Virus record (IMG/VR): IMGVR_UViG_3300028008_000005
Location: 50,690-114,689 of that record
Length of the DNA stretch: 64,000 bases
Reading direction: 5' to 3' (one strand)
Source: a virus
Shown here in pieces: positions 49,849-58,183 of the stretch; positions within the stretch are counted from its first letter, which is position 1; every line of letters begins with the position of its first letter. The position numbers and the translations under genes are program-made. Under the pieces are notes generated by a model that ran no database searches, was not told the DNA's origin, and worked only from the letters and a program-made list of their open reading frames with translations.

Positions 49849-51285
49849 ATGGCTGATATACTATTATCTAATTCTTTAGAGAACCTTGCTAAGTCTCATA
49901 TTTCAGCTAATGCTAAAATAGACTACAAGAAGCTCTTAGGATCTAGTCTGAAAGACTTTTTGGATGCTTTGTTTACGAATAATATTTCTTCAGGCCCATG
50001 GCAACCGTTTACTGGCGCTGTTGCAGCCTGTCCTTTATATCTTCTGTCTTGCGGATCGCGATTAAGCTCATGTGAGAATAACTTTTCTGGTTCAGGATCA
50101 CAAGTCGGCGATAAATTCTGCGGTACCGATGATAATCCGTGGCGACTAGAAAACGTATTATTAGGACAACTTACAATTTCCAATGCAGACGTTGTTAACT
50201 CAGTATTAACTTTATCTTCGATATTAAATGAAGTATCTATTAGTGGCTATACCTCTGATATTTCGAAAGACATCCAATTACAACATGCGGTTTTAAGAAG
50301 TGAATATATTTCTGACGGGGGGTCAACAGCTACAGAAATTTTAAGTAATTGGTACGGAGTCGGTGTTGCTCCAGATAATTCTGGGGCAAAGCTTAGCAAC
50401 GATAACACCTTTAAAGTATGTGGAACAAATTGGACATTCGGCGAAGGCGGATCTTGTACTTGGACAGTCCCGAACGGGGCCACTAGAGCCAAGTTTCAAG
50501 TATGGGGAGCAGGAGGTGGAAGCAATCCAGGCTGTTGTTGTGGAGGAAGTCCAGGAGGTCCTACTGGGGCTTATGCTGAAGCCACCATGACAGTATCGCC
50601 AGGCGATACATACACTATTTGCTCCGGTTGTTCATGTAACCAGTATCTTTGTAGCAACTCACAGCCGGGTCCTGGATGTATGTCAGGTGTTACAGGGCCT
50701 GGTATATGTTGTTTATCGGCTCATGGCGGGCACTGTACTTCCGGAAGTCCTAGGCAAAGCATGTATTATCTTCGGCAAACAGGTCAAGTTGTCGGCGGGC
50801 CCGGCGGAGGATGTTGCAGATTTGAAAGCTTTTACTGCACTTCTAGCGGGCCCTGCTGGTGTTCAAACGGGGAATATTGCTATGATAACAGCTGTGCAAC
50901 GTGTGGAGTAGTTGCAATGTATCCTGACTGTTGCAACTTTACAAATGGATGTAGCTGCATAAATCTAGATGCAGCGTATTGTATTACTGGATTGTCAGGA
51001 ATTAATAGAACAGTTAGAGGTTTGCTAGGCGGGGGATGCCTGGATACAAATAACTATGGTTATCATATTCGTCCTCCTGTTATTGATGCAGACACAGGAT
51101 TATGTTTTTGCGGTGGCTGTCGGTGCGCAAGCTTTTCATCAGGCACTTGCTGTGGTGGATGTAACGGTAGGGATTGGCTATTTCATCCTGGTCATGGAGG
51201 AGCTCATACCCACATTATGGGTGGTACTAATGAGCATAAATCTGACGCTGGTAAAGCTGGTATGGTCCAGGTCTCATGGGTTTAA
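49849..51285 (+). CDS. Cys/Gly-rich adhesin-like fibre tip protein (copy 1)
   Basis: 478 residues with about 38 cysteines by my count. The N-terminal 180 residues are ordinary (MADILLSNSLENLAKSHISA). From about 185 on, a domain starts CTWTVPNGATRAKFQVWGAG, the Gly-rich phage-adhesin motif, followed by dense Cys clusters (GCCCGG, CSGCSC, GPCWCSNGEYC, GTCCGGCNG) and a C-terminal FHPGHGGAHTHIMGG with many His. Disulfides or metal binding are possible; if the protein is made in the cytoplasm, metal is more likely. Likely receptor-binding. The next gene is a paralogue. Confidence 0.65.
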   Translation: MADILLSNSLENLAKSHISANAKIDYKKLLGSSLKDFLDALFTNNISSGPWQPFTGAVAACPLYLLSCGSRLSSCENNFSGSGSQVGDKFCGTDDNPWRLENVLLGQLTISNADVVNSVLTLSSILNEVSISGYTSDISKDIQLQHAVLRSEYISDGGSTATEILSNWYGVGVAPDNSGAKLSNDNTFKVCGTNWTFGEGGSCTWTVPNGATRAKFQVWGAGGGSNPGCCCGGSPGGPTGAYAEATMTVSPGDTYTICSGCSCNQYLCSNSQPGPGCMSGVTGPGICCLSAHGGHCTSGSPRQSMYYLRQTGQVVGGPGGGCCRFESFYCTSSGPCWCSNGEYCYDNSCATCGVVAMYPDCCNFTNGCSCINLDAAYCITGLSGINRTVRGLLGGGCLDTNNYGYHIRPPVIDADTGLCFCGGCRCASFSSGTCCGGCNGRDWLFHPGHGGAHTHIMGGTNEHKSDAGKAGMVQVSWV

Positions 51286-51300
51286 TAAAAGGATAAAAAA

Positions 51301-52698
51301 ATGGCTGATATTATAGTTCAAAATGGTATTAATAAGGTAGCATCTGCCGTAATACAGGTAGGAAGTAATATAGACTATGTTACTTTATTAGGGGAATCAC
51401 TAGCTTCAAGGCTTACTGCAATAATTAACGCAAATACTACAGTCGGTTCTCCATATTACTCAACGATAGCGACTACTAAATTATTATGTGACCTTTCGAG
51501 TGCAGGGTTTATAAGCAAATGCACATGCAGTTATAGTGGATCAGGCTCGACCTATCCAGGACAAACAGGCACACAGGTTTGGACGTCTGGGGAGGTTTTA
51601 AAGGGGGGAGCTTTCGAAAAATCTTTAATCGAAATATCAGGGGCTTTTAAAAACCTTGATACAGAATTAAATAATATAGCCACTATAGAACCTGATAGAG
51701 TAAATCTTGATTTATATACAGAATATTATTCGTTAAAAAGCACTTTTTCTGATACTACTATTTTAGGTAATTGGTACGGAGTCGGAGCAGATGAAGTACA
51801 AGGCGCGGCTTTAAGTTCTACAAATAGAATAAAAGTATGTGGAACAGATTGGGCGAGTGGAGAAGGCGGAACTTGTACTTGGACAGTCCCGGCCGGGGCC
51901 ACTAGAGCCAAGTTTCAAGTATGGGGAGCTGGGGTTGGTACTAATCCAGGCTGTTGTTGTGGAGGAAGTCCCTTTGGAACTACTGGGGCTTATTCAGAAA
52001 TGTTTCTTAACGTAACTCCCGGTGAAACATATACGGCGTGTTCAGGATGCTCATGTAGTATTTATTGCTGCAGCAATACTCTTCCAGGGCCGGCTTGCAA
52101 TAGCGGAGTAACAGGTCCTGGTATATGCTGCCTAATAGCTAAAGGGCAAGGAGCTTGCTCGGCAGCGAGCTGCAATAATATGAATTTTGTTCGTTGCGAA
52201 CAAGGCAGTGGCGGCGCGTGTTATAGATACCAAAGCATATATTGCACAAACAGCAGCGGCTGCTGGTGTTCAAATAACGAATATTGCTATGATAACAGCT
52301 GTGAAACGTGTGGTACTGTATCAGTAATCCCTTCCTGCTGCGGAGATATGACTACGTATTGCAGCTGTAGTACCTTAGATAGTTACTGTGTGACAGATGG
52401 CGACGGCGCAAAAAGAGGTCATAGAGGAATATACGGCGGTGGCTGTTTAGATCAAAACAATTATGGATTCCATAATAGACCGCCTATTATTGATGCAGAC
52501 ACAGGATTAGAATACCCTAAAGACTCTGGTTGTTATCTTATGACATTTACATCAGGCACTTCATGTGGTGGATGTAACGGTAAGGATTGGGCATTTCATC
52601 CTGGTCATGGCGGGGCCGGAAATCATATTATGGGTGGTACTAATGATCATAAAGGTGATACTGGTAAAGCTGGTATGGTTCAGATTTCTTGGATATAA
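51301..52698 (+). CDS. Cys/Gly-rich adhesin-like fibre tip protein (copy 2)
   Basis: 465 residues, paralogue of the preceding gene. The N-terminal third has diverged (MADIIVQNGINKVASAVIQV), while the C-terminal two thirds keep the CTWTVPAGATRAKFQVWGAG motif, most Cys clusters (GCCCGG, CSGCSC, EYCYDNSCETCG, CGGCNG) and the FHPGHGGAGNHIMGG end. Between copies the positions after the Gly-rich motif vary most, as expected for two receptor specificities. Tandem, 15 bases apart. Confidence 0.65.
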   Translation: MADIIVQNGINKVASAVIQVGSNIDYVTLLGESLASRLTAIINANTTVGSPYYSTIATTKLLCDLSSAGFISKCTCSYSGSGSTYPGQTGTQVWTSGEVLKGGAFEKSLIEISGAFKNLDTELNNIATIEPDRVNLDLYTEYYSLKSTFSDTTILGNWYGVGADEVQGAALSSTNRIKVCGTDWASGEGGTCTWTVPAGATRAKFQVWGAGVGTNPGCCCGGSPFGTTGAYSEMFLNVTPGETYTACSGCSCSIYCCSNTLPGPACNSGVTGPGICCLIAKGQGACSAASCNNMNFVRCEQGSGGACYRYQSIYCTNSSGCWCSNNEYCYDNSCETCGTVSVIPSCCGDMTTYCSCSTLDSYCVTDGDGAKRGHRGIYGGGCLDQNNYGFHNRPPIIDADTGLEYPKDSGCYLMTFTSGTSCGGCNGKDWAFHPGHGGAGNHIMGGTNDHKGDTGKAGMVQISWI

Positions 52699-52721
52699 AT
52701 TAATTTTAAAGGGTATAAAAA

Positions 52722-53384
52722 ATGACAGATGTTAGTGTAACTTATAGTTATAATATTCCTAATGATCAATTCATTGAGGATTTTTCCAACGGGGAAACCG
52801 GGACTTTTACATACAATGGTCCAGAAGTGCTGTTAGTAACAGTACCTGCAGGCGGATCAGCATATACACAAAAATTAGATGGACCTGTTTATGACACTGA
52901 GCAATTAATTCAGATTAATGTAACAGAAAATCCAGAATTACTTGTTTATGCTGATCTTCTATGGGGTATACCAGAAGATTATGAAGCAGAGTTTGAAAAT
53001 GTTACATTAGATGACGGAACGGTGTATGCTGATCAAACTAACAAAAGAATTAGCGATTATTACTGGATGCCTGTATACAATGAAGAAACTGAAGAGTGGA
53101 AGCCTTTACAGTTGCTAGTAAAAGATACGTTAAGCGCTAAAATGAGAACTGAAATTGCTAAAGGCGAACAGTTTATCGAAATTTTAGAAAGATTCTCGCT
53201 TGAAGAAGAAGACGAAGCAAAATTCAGGACGTACAAAGAAGGATTAGCAAGCTATAGAAACGTATGTGCGATGCCATGGAAATATCCTGGTACAAATCCG
53301 TTCGACCTTTTATGTCCTAAAATCCCTATGTCACTTGTAAATGCAAAAAACACTATTAAACAAGCTGGATTAGAAGACTCTTAA
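52722..53384 (+). CDS. Putative adhesin/fibre chaperone
   Basis: 220 residues. N-terminal beta part (TDVSVTYSYNIPNDQFIEDF, NGPEVLLVTVPAGG), then an acidic helical C-terminal part with FRTYKEGLASYRNVCAMPWK, YPGTNPFDLLCPKIPM. It follows the Cys-rich adhesins by 23 bases and is the last gene before the metabolic operon. Position and the helical C-terminus suggest a fibre-assembly chaperone; the family is not certain. Confidence 0.5.
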   Translation: MTDVSVTYSYNIPNDQFIEDFSNGETGTFTYNGPEVLLVTVPAGGSAYTQKLDGPVYDTEQLIQINVTENPELLVYADLLWGIPEDYEAEFENVTLDDGTVYADQTNKRISDYYWMPVYNEETEEWKPLQLLVKDTLSAKMRTEIAKGEQFIEILERFSLEEEDEAKFRTYKEGLASYRNVCAMPWKYPGTNPFDLLCPKIPMSLVNAKNTIKQAGLEDS

Positions 53385-53389
53385 TATTG

Positions 53390-53418
53390 TTTACTTTTTT
53401 AGCTTTTTGTGGTATAAT
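53390..53418 (+). promoter_or_regulatory. Sigma70-like promoter of the metabolic operon
   Basis: TTTACT (53390-53395), 17-base spacer, TATAAT (53413-53418), nearly the same as the promoter at 9540-9568. It sits between late fibre genes and the operon, so the operon can be expressed early, before the late genes around it. Confidence 0.8.
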
Positions 53419-53466
53419 ATATACTACAGACATATAAATTAATATAATTATTGAATAGGTTATTTC

Positions 53467-54501
53467 ATGAAAAAAGCGTTTTTTATAAACGGTGGCGTGG
53501 GAAGGGTTCTCTGCTCCATTCCCGCCTTAGAATGGCATAAGGAAAATATAGACCCGAGCGTTGTAATTGTAGCAGAAGCTTGGCTGGAAATTTTCTTTAC
53601 TAGTCCTATATTAAGAGATAACGTATATCCTATAGGCCACAAGGGGCTATTTGAGGATAACCTTATTGATCGCGAAATCATATCCCCTGAACCGTATCGA
53701 CTTAATCCATACTTTAATCAAAAGTGTGACTTAACCCAAGCCTTTGACATATTAATTAATGACTTGCAAGAAATTCCAAAAAGCAAGCCAATTAACCTAG
53801 AGGTTTCTCGTTTAGATCAAGCTTATGGTTACAATTTTATTAATCAGGTTAAATCACAAACTGGTAAAGAAAAGGTAGTTATTTTTCAGCCTTTAGGGTC
53901 TGGAGCTAACATAAACGGAGACTTCTTACTAGATCAGTCAGGAAGAAGCTTTGAGCTTAACGACATAGTAAAAATAACTAAAGAGCTAGTAAAAGACTAT
54001 GCTGTTGTATTAATGACTAATATTGATATTCCTGTACAAGAAAATATAGGCGCCATAATTCCTAATGGGGCTAATCTTCTTGAATGGATGGGCATTATTA
54101 ATGCAGCAGACTATTTCCTAGGATGTGACAGTATGGGTCAGCATTATGCTAATGCCTTAAATAAGCCAGCTACTGTGGTAATCGGTTCTACCTTCCCTGA
54201 AAATATATCATATCCAGATAATAAGAATTTTACTCTTATAGATAATGGAAAAGATATTCGAAAGTATATTCCTATGAGAATTACCCAAGATTTTACTGGG
54301 GAAAGAAACAACGAAGACGCTATGGTATTGGACAATAAACAGGTAGAAAAAATTATTAAGAGTGTTACTGATAAACTTGGTAAAAGCAAGAAAAACAAAG
54401 TGCCTAAAATAACCCCTGCAGCGGCGTCTCACGTCCATGGACCCGATTGTTCCCACGGTAAAGCTGGGCAACCCATTTCTCCACCCTTTGCTAAGAAATA
54501 A
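53467..54501 (+). CDS. GT9 (heptosyltransferase)-like glycosyltransferase
   Basis: 344 residues. N-terminal FFINGGVGRVLCSIPALEWH is the GT-B start of GT9 enzymes; later VVIFQPLGSGANINGDFLLD, a NAADYFLGCDSMGQHYANAL segment and KPATVVIGSTFPE match the donor-binding half (D-S-xx-x-H-x-A, as in ADP-heptose:LPS transferases). The C-terminal tail is unusual: AASHVHGPDCSHGKAGQP, a His/Cys-rich metal-binding-like end. It could change host LPS (superinfection exclusion) or glycosylate virion parts. First gene of the operon with its own promoter. Confidence 0.7.
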   Translation: MKKAFFINGGVGRVLCSIPALEWHKENIDPSVVIVAEAWLEIFFTSPILRDNVYPIGHKGLFEDNLIDREIISPEPYRLNPYFNQKCDLTQAFDILINDLQEIPKSKPINLEVSRLDQAYGYNFINQVKSQTGKEKVVIFQPLGSGANINGDFLLDQSGRSFELNDIVKITKELVKDYAVVLMTNIDIPVQENIGAIIPNGANLLEWMGIINAADYFLGCDSMGQHYANALNKPATVVIGSTFPENISYPDNKNFTLIDNGKDIRKYIPMRITQDFTGERNNEDAMVLDNKQVEKIIKSVTDKLGKSKKNKVPKITPAAASHVHGPDCSHGKAGQPISPPFAKK

Positions 54502-54525
54502 ATTATTAATTGATGAGGTTTTATA

Positions 54526-56319
54526 ATGTCTAACCAAACAGGATACATCCTAGGTATTTCCCGTGGGCACAATGCTGGCGCTTGCTTGTTAAAAGATGGC
54601 AAGATTGTTTTTGCTTTAGAAGAAGAAAGACTTTCTAGACAAAAATATGACGGAGGACCGTACGCGTGCATGATGAAAGTTAAGGAATACACTGATAAAC
54701 TAGATTATATCTTTATCTCTCATACTCAATCATTAAAAGATACAGGAGCAACCGTTGAATTTATTGGTGACGATGTTTATACTGGACTAGCACGTAAAAT
54801 GGGATTGATCGAAAGAAAAAACGTCAATCTCAGGGAACATCCTCAAGTTATTGATTTAAGCCATCAGCATCATAAAATACATGCCGCTTGTTCTTTTTAC
54901 AGATCTGGATTTGATTCCGCTGTATCTCTTATTGTGGATGGAGCTGGATCCGTAGAGTTTGTTGGCCAAGGAGGAGCAGCGCTTTGGGAAGTAGAAACAA
55001 TTATCGATTGTGACTTCCCTGCTAAATTTAATACTTTATACAAGCATCAAGGCACTGTGGAAAGAATGTCTTCGGGCATAGATCCTAAAAGGAGTGCTAA
55101 GCATCTTGGAGAAGATGGTACTTTCTTTAGTGTTATTTCTGATACAGCTGGTATTGTTAAAGTTTATGAAGCAGTGACAGAATATTGTGGGTTCTCTGGG
55201 ATTGAAGCTGGTAAAACCATGGGGCTTTTCCCATACGGAAACCCCAATAAGGCTATACCAGAGCTATTTAGAAAGGATACTGAAATTCCTTTATCTGATA
55301 GAAATGTTACTGTTCCTACGTATCCTGGCTCAGCTATTATAAATTCTAACGTTTTTGAGTCTTTAAACGATTCCGGTAAAGATTTAACGCTTCTACAATC
55401 TCGTCGAGATCTAGCATACGCTTTACAAACCCAAACTCAAGATCAAGTTCTAAATCTTATTCTTAAAGCTGCAGAAATGTCCGGTAAAAATAAAGTAATT
55501 TTATCAGGTGGTTATGGCTTGAATTGTGTAGCAAATTATCACTACCTAGATAAGCTAAACGAGGAAGGAATTGAGCTATATGTTGAACCAATTTCAAATG
55601 ACGGTGGTACGGCGATCGGGGTTGCTCTTTGGGGTTACTATGAGGTATCCCAGTCTACAGAAAAACTAAATGGTCGTGAGATTTATCTTGGTCCAGAGTA
55701 TAACTATAAGCAAAGTGAGATTGAAGCTTTAGCAGCTCGATATAATGCTATTGTAGAAGATGCTGATGACGATAAAGTTATTGAGACTATGCGCAATAAG
55801 AATATTGTTGCACTGTTCCAGGGTCGATCAGAGAATGGTCCACGTGCTTTAGGTAATCGTTCACTGATGTTTGATCCTACCTTTAAGGATGGAAAAGACT
55901 TTGTTAACGAGATTAAGCATCGCGAGTACTTCCGGCCATTTGCTGGGTCGATCCTTGTTGAAGACGTGCACGAATGGTTTGATCTCCGTGGAATGGAAGA
56001 TTCGCCCCACATGATGTATGCTGTATCATGTAAAGATGGGGTTGAGGAAAAGATTCCATCTATTATTCACGTTGATGGATCATGCCGTATACAGACTGTA
56101 TCAAAGGAAGACAACCCGATCTACCATCGTATTATTTCTAAGTTCAAAGAAGAGACTGGTGTACCTATTATCTTTAATACGTCATTTAACCTTGGAGGTG
56201 AACCGCTGGTTGAGACCCTTGAAGATTGTCTATGGACACTACAGCAAAGTGATATTCAATATCTCTACTTGCCAGAATACGGTAAAATGCTAACCGTCCC
56301 TAACATAAAAGTAATCTAA
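54526..56319 (+). CDS. NodU/CmcH-type carbamoyltransferase
   Basis: 597 residues, full length for the family. N-terminal ILGISRGHNAGACLLKDGKI and ALEEERLSRQK, then HQHHKIHAACSFYRSGFDSA and VDGAGS form the Kae1-like domain. The C-terminal YrdC-like part has LFQGRSENGPRALGNRSLMF, EIKHREYFRPFAGSIL and FNTSFNLGGEPLVE. These enzymes move a carbamoyl group from carbamoyl phosphate, through carbamoyl-AMP, to a hydroxyl of a sugar or other acceptor. Placed after the glycosyltransferase, so the acceptor is probably a surface or virion sugar (inference). Confidence 0.88.
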   Translation: MSNQTGYILGISRGHNAGACLLKDGKIVFALEEERLSRQKYDGGPYACMMKVKEYTDKLDYIFISHTQSLKDTGATVEFIGDDVYTGLARKMGLIERKNVNLREHPQVIDLSHQHHKIHAACSFYRSGFDSAVSLIVDGAGSVEFVGQGGAALWEVETIIDCDFPAKFNTLYKHQGTVERMSSGIDPKRSAKHLGEDGTFFSVISDTAGIVKVYEAVTEYCGFSGIEAGKTMGLFPYGNPNKAIPELFRKDTEIPLSDRNVTVPTYPGSAIINSNVFESLNDSGKDLTLLQSRRDLAYALQTQTQDQVLNLILKAAEMSGKNKVILSGGYGLNCVANYHYLDKLNEEGIELYVEPISNDGGTAIGVALWGYYEVSQSTEKLNGREIYLGPEYNYKQSEIEALAARYNAIVEDADDDKVIETMRNKNIVALFQGRSENGPRALGNRSLMFDPTFKDGKDFVNEIKHREYFRPFAGSILVEDVHEWFDLRGMEDSPHMMYAVSCKDGVEEKIPSIIHVDGSCRIQTVSKEDNPIYHRIISKFKEETGVPIIFNTSFNLGGEPLVETLEDCLWTLQQSDIQYLYLPEYGKMLTVPNIKVI

Positions 56320-56904
56320 ATGCGGGATATAATAACCCACGTAAAGAATGTGCTAACCCCTGAGGAGTGCCAAGCTATTATTGACGACCAACTCCCTCGG
56401 GTTCAGCAGGGTATGGTTGGTGGTGGTAAAATGGTTGCCCTGAAGGTAAGAAAAAGCCAGGTATCTTTTATAAGGGGGAAAGACCATCCATTAAGACCTT
56501 TAGTAAAGCGTCTACATAATATTATAACAGATATTGCTTGGAAAGTACATCAGACTGAAATAACATTCTTTGAAGATGCTCAGTTTACAGCATATAAGCC
56601 TATCGGATTTTATAAAGCACATGTGGATGTACAAAGGGTAGCACCGATGAGAACTATATCAGCTACTATTGAGCTAAGCGATCCTAAGAATTATATAGGT
56701 GGTGGTATTACTATACATAATCATCCTAAGTCTAAAGTTCAGCCAAAAGAGCGTGGAGGCCTAATAACATTTCCATCCCTGTCACTACATGAAGCAAACA
56801 CGGTTTGGTGGGGTAATAGATACTCATTAGTAATATGGGGATTAGAAAGACATCCCTCTGAAACAGATCCTAATCTACCTAAATGGAAAAAGCAACCGTC
56901 ATGA
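56320..56904 (+). CDS. 2-oxoglutarate/Fe(II)-dependent oxygenase
   Basis: 194 residues. Iron ligands H101-x-D103 (FYKAHVDVQR) and H157 (LHEANTVWWGNRYSLVIW), with R167 for 2-oxoglutarate. N-terminal VLTPEECQAIIDD is typical of phage P4H-like oxygenases. Substrate unknown: protein side chain, nucleic acid base or small molecule. Begins directly after the carbamoyltransferase stop and ends in ATGA with heme oxygenase, so translation is coupled along the operon. Confidence 0.85.
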   Translation: MRDIITHVKNVLTPEECQAIIDDQLPRVQQGMVGGGKMVALKVRKSQVSFIRGKDHPLRPLVKRLHNIITDIAWKVHQTEITFFEDAQFTAYKPIGFYKAHVDVQRVAPMRTISATIELSDPKNYIGGGITIHNHPKSKVQPKERGGLITFPSLSLHEANTVWWGNRYSLVIWGLERHPSETDPNLPKWKKQPS

Positions 56905-57440
56905 CACTAAAAGAGCAAACTCAGGATCTACACGAAATAGCAGAAAAGAATACCTTTGCTCAGATGCTACTTGGCGGAAAACTTAATGAGCAGCAGTATG
57001 GTACATATCTTGCTAATCTTTGGTTAATCTATAGTGTCTTAGAAAAGATTGCTGAAGAGAATGGTGCACTCAAAGGTATCGAAGACATCAAAAGATCACA
57101 TGAGATTCGTGCTGATTTGCTTGAGCTTAATGTTAAGGATCAAGTGATTGTCCCTGCAACATACATGTACATAACCCATCTTGATAATGAGTTTGCTAAT
57201 AATAAGAGGCCAGGTATACTGGCCCACATTTATGTACGTCACTTTGGTGACTTGTATGGTGGACAAATAGTTAAGAAGATGGTTCCAGGATCTGGTATGA
57301 TGTACGAGTTTCCTGACCGTGCAGGACTAATTGAAAAGACCCGATCTATGCTAACTGAGGACCTAGGTCCAGAAGCAAGAATGGGATTCGAATTTGCTAT
57401 AGCGCTATTTGAGGATCTGGTTAATGAGCTTAATCTTTGA
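56901..57440 (+). CDS. ho: Heme oxygenase
   Basis: 179 residues from the ATGA start at 56901; an in-frame ATG at 56883 lies inside the previous gene. Proximal heme ligand H11 in LKEQTQDLHEIAEK, then MYITHLDNEFANNKRPGILA and AHIYVRHFGDLYGGQIVKKM, where the Gly-rich distal helix (GDLYGGQ) sits on the O2 side. Short compared with cyanobacterial HO1 (about 240) but core-complete. It opens heme to biliverdin, releasing CO and iron, using ferredoxin electrons. The product is the substrate of the next gene, which overlaps by 17 bases. Confidence 0.92.
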   Translation: MTLKEQTQDLHEIAEKNTFAQMLLGGKLNEQQYGTYLANLWLIYSVLEKIAEENGALKGIEDIKRSHEIRADLLELNVKDQVIVPATYMYITHLDNEFANNKRPGILAHIYVRHFGDLYGGQIVKKMVPGSGMMYEFPDRAGLIEKTRSMLTEDLGPEARMGFEFAIALFEDLVNELNL

Positions 57441-58110
57441 TAGACTAGAAGAGCATGCGGGCAATTTACAGTCTATACTAAATTCTAGGCTGTTACGCTC
57501 AGATGAGACGCACGATTTTCCATGGGACAATTTAGTATATAATGGTAAAGGATCAAGAAGAGCTCACATTGACATTGTAGATAAGCGTAAAGAAAAGAAG
57601 CTTTATATGATGCACCTTTGTGTATTTCCCTCTATATACTCCTCTGCCCCTATATACGGATTTGATCTTATCGCTGGGCCAAATAAGGTAACCGGTGCAT
57701 TCCACGATTTTAGTCCTATAAAATGTGATCACCCTCTTAATGATATATTTTATAATAGGGTTAAAGGATATTCTTGGAGTAAGAAACGAGAGTTACCTGA
57801 ATGGGCTAAAGCTATATTCTCTGAGAACATGGTATCAGCTGGCAACATAAGAGATTCAAAAGAGCTAGATGAAGTACTTAATTTATCAGTTTGTAATCTG
57901 CTAGAGTACTTAGATTACCTTGAGGGTGAAACCGAGATTGTTTCATCTGCCGAGCAACTAAAGATTATTACAGACTACACAGAAGCACAGAATCGTTACT
58001 GTCACTTTCAAAAGCAAAATCCTCACACCCCACGAGTTATGGAATCACTAGGCTATGATCCAGATACCGTAAATAGATTTATTCAGACCTGTCTCTTCCC
58101 AGAAATATAG
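57424..58110 (+). CDS. Ferredoxin-dependent bilin reductase, PcyX-like
   Basis: 228 residues from the ATG at 57424. Core of the PcyA/PebS (HY2) family: AHIDIVD, LYMMHLCVFP, APIYGFDLIAGPNKVTGAFH, ELPEWAKAIFSEN and QNRYCHFQKQNPHTPRVMES. Compared with PcyA (recollected alignment), Glu76 is replaced by Asp (D50), His88 is kept (H64) and Asp105 is kept (D81). PebS has no His at position 88, so this is PcyA-related. The Glu-to-Asp change points to the viral PcyX group, which makes phycoerythrobilin from biliverdin. Partnered with heme oxygenase just upstream. Last gene of the operon. Confidence 0.88.
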   Translation: MSLIFDRLEEHAGNLQSILNSRLLRSDETHDFPWDNLVYNGKGSRRAHIDIVDKRKEKKLYMMHLCVFPSIYSSAPIYGFDLIAGPNKVTGAFHDFSPIKCDHPLNDIFYNRVKGYSWSKKRELPEWAKAIFSENMVSAGNIRDSKELDEVLNLSVCNLLEYLDYLEGETEIVSSAEQLKIITDYTEAQNRYCHFQKQNPHTPRVMESLGYDPDTVNRFIQTCLFPEI

Positions 58111-58111
58111 C

Positions 58112-58119
58112 CATAAATA
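58112..58119 (+). promoter_or_regulatory. Possible late-type box CATAAATA after the bilin reductase
   Basis: The box ends 5 bases before the terminator-like hairpin, and its predicted +1 (58125) is the first base of that hairpin. It may be a weaker second promoter or a relic beside the better box at 58152. Confidence 0.35.
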
Positions 58120-58124
58120 CTAAT

Positions 58125-58149
58125 AGAGGTGTTTCTTTAGTCCTCTTTT
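58125..58149 (+). terminator. Probable terminator of the metabolic operon
   Basis: AGAGG (58125-58129) pairs with CCTCT (58142-58146) across a 12-base loop, followed by TTT. The stem is short, so termination may be partial. It lies between the bilin reductase and the late box at 58152. Confidence 0.5.
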
Positions 58150-58151
58150 AG

Positions 58152-58159
58152 TATAAATA
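58152..58159 (+). promoter_or_regulatory. Late-type promoter box TATAAATA
   Basis: Predicted +1 at 58165, 19-base leader with AGGA before the ATG at 58184. Start of the neck/terminase late operon. Confidence 0.7.
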
Positions 58160-58183
58160 GATGAAAGACCTAGGATTTTATCA

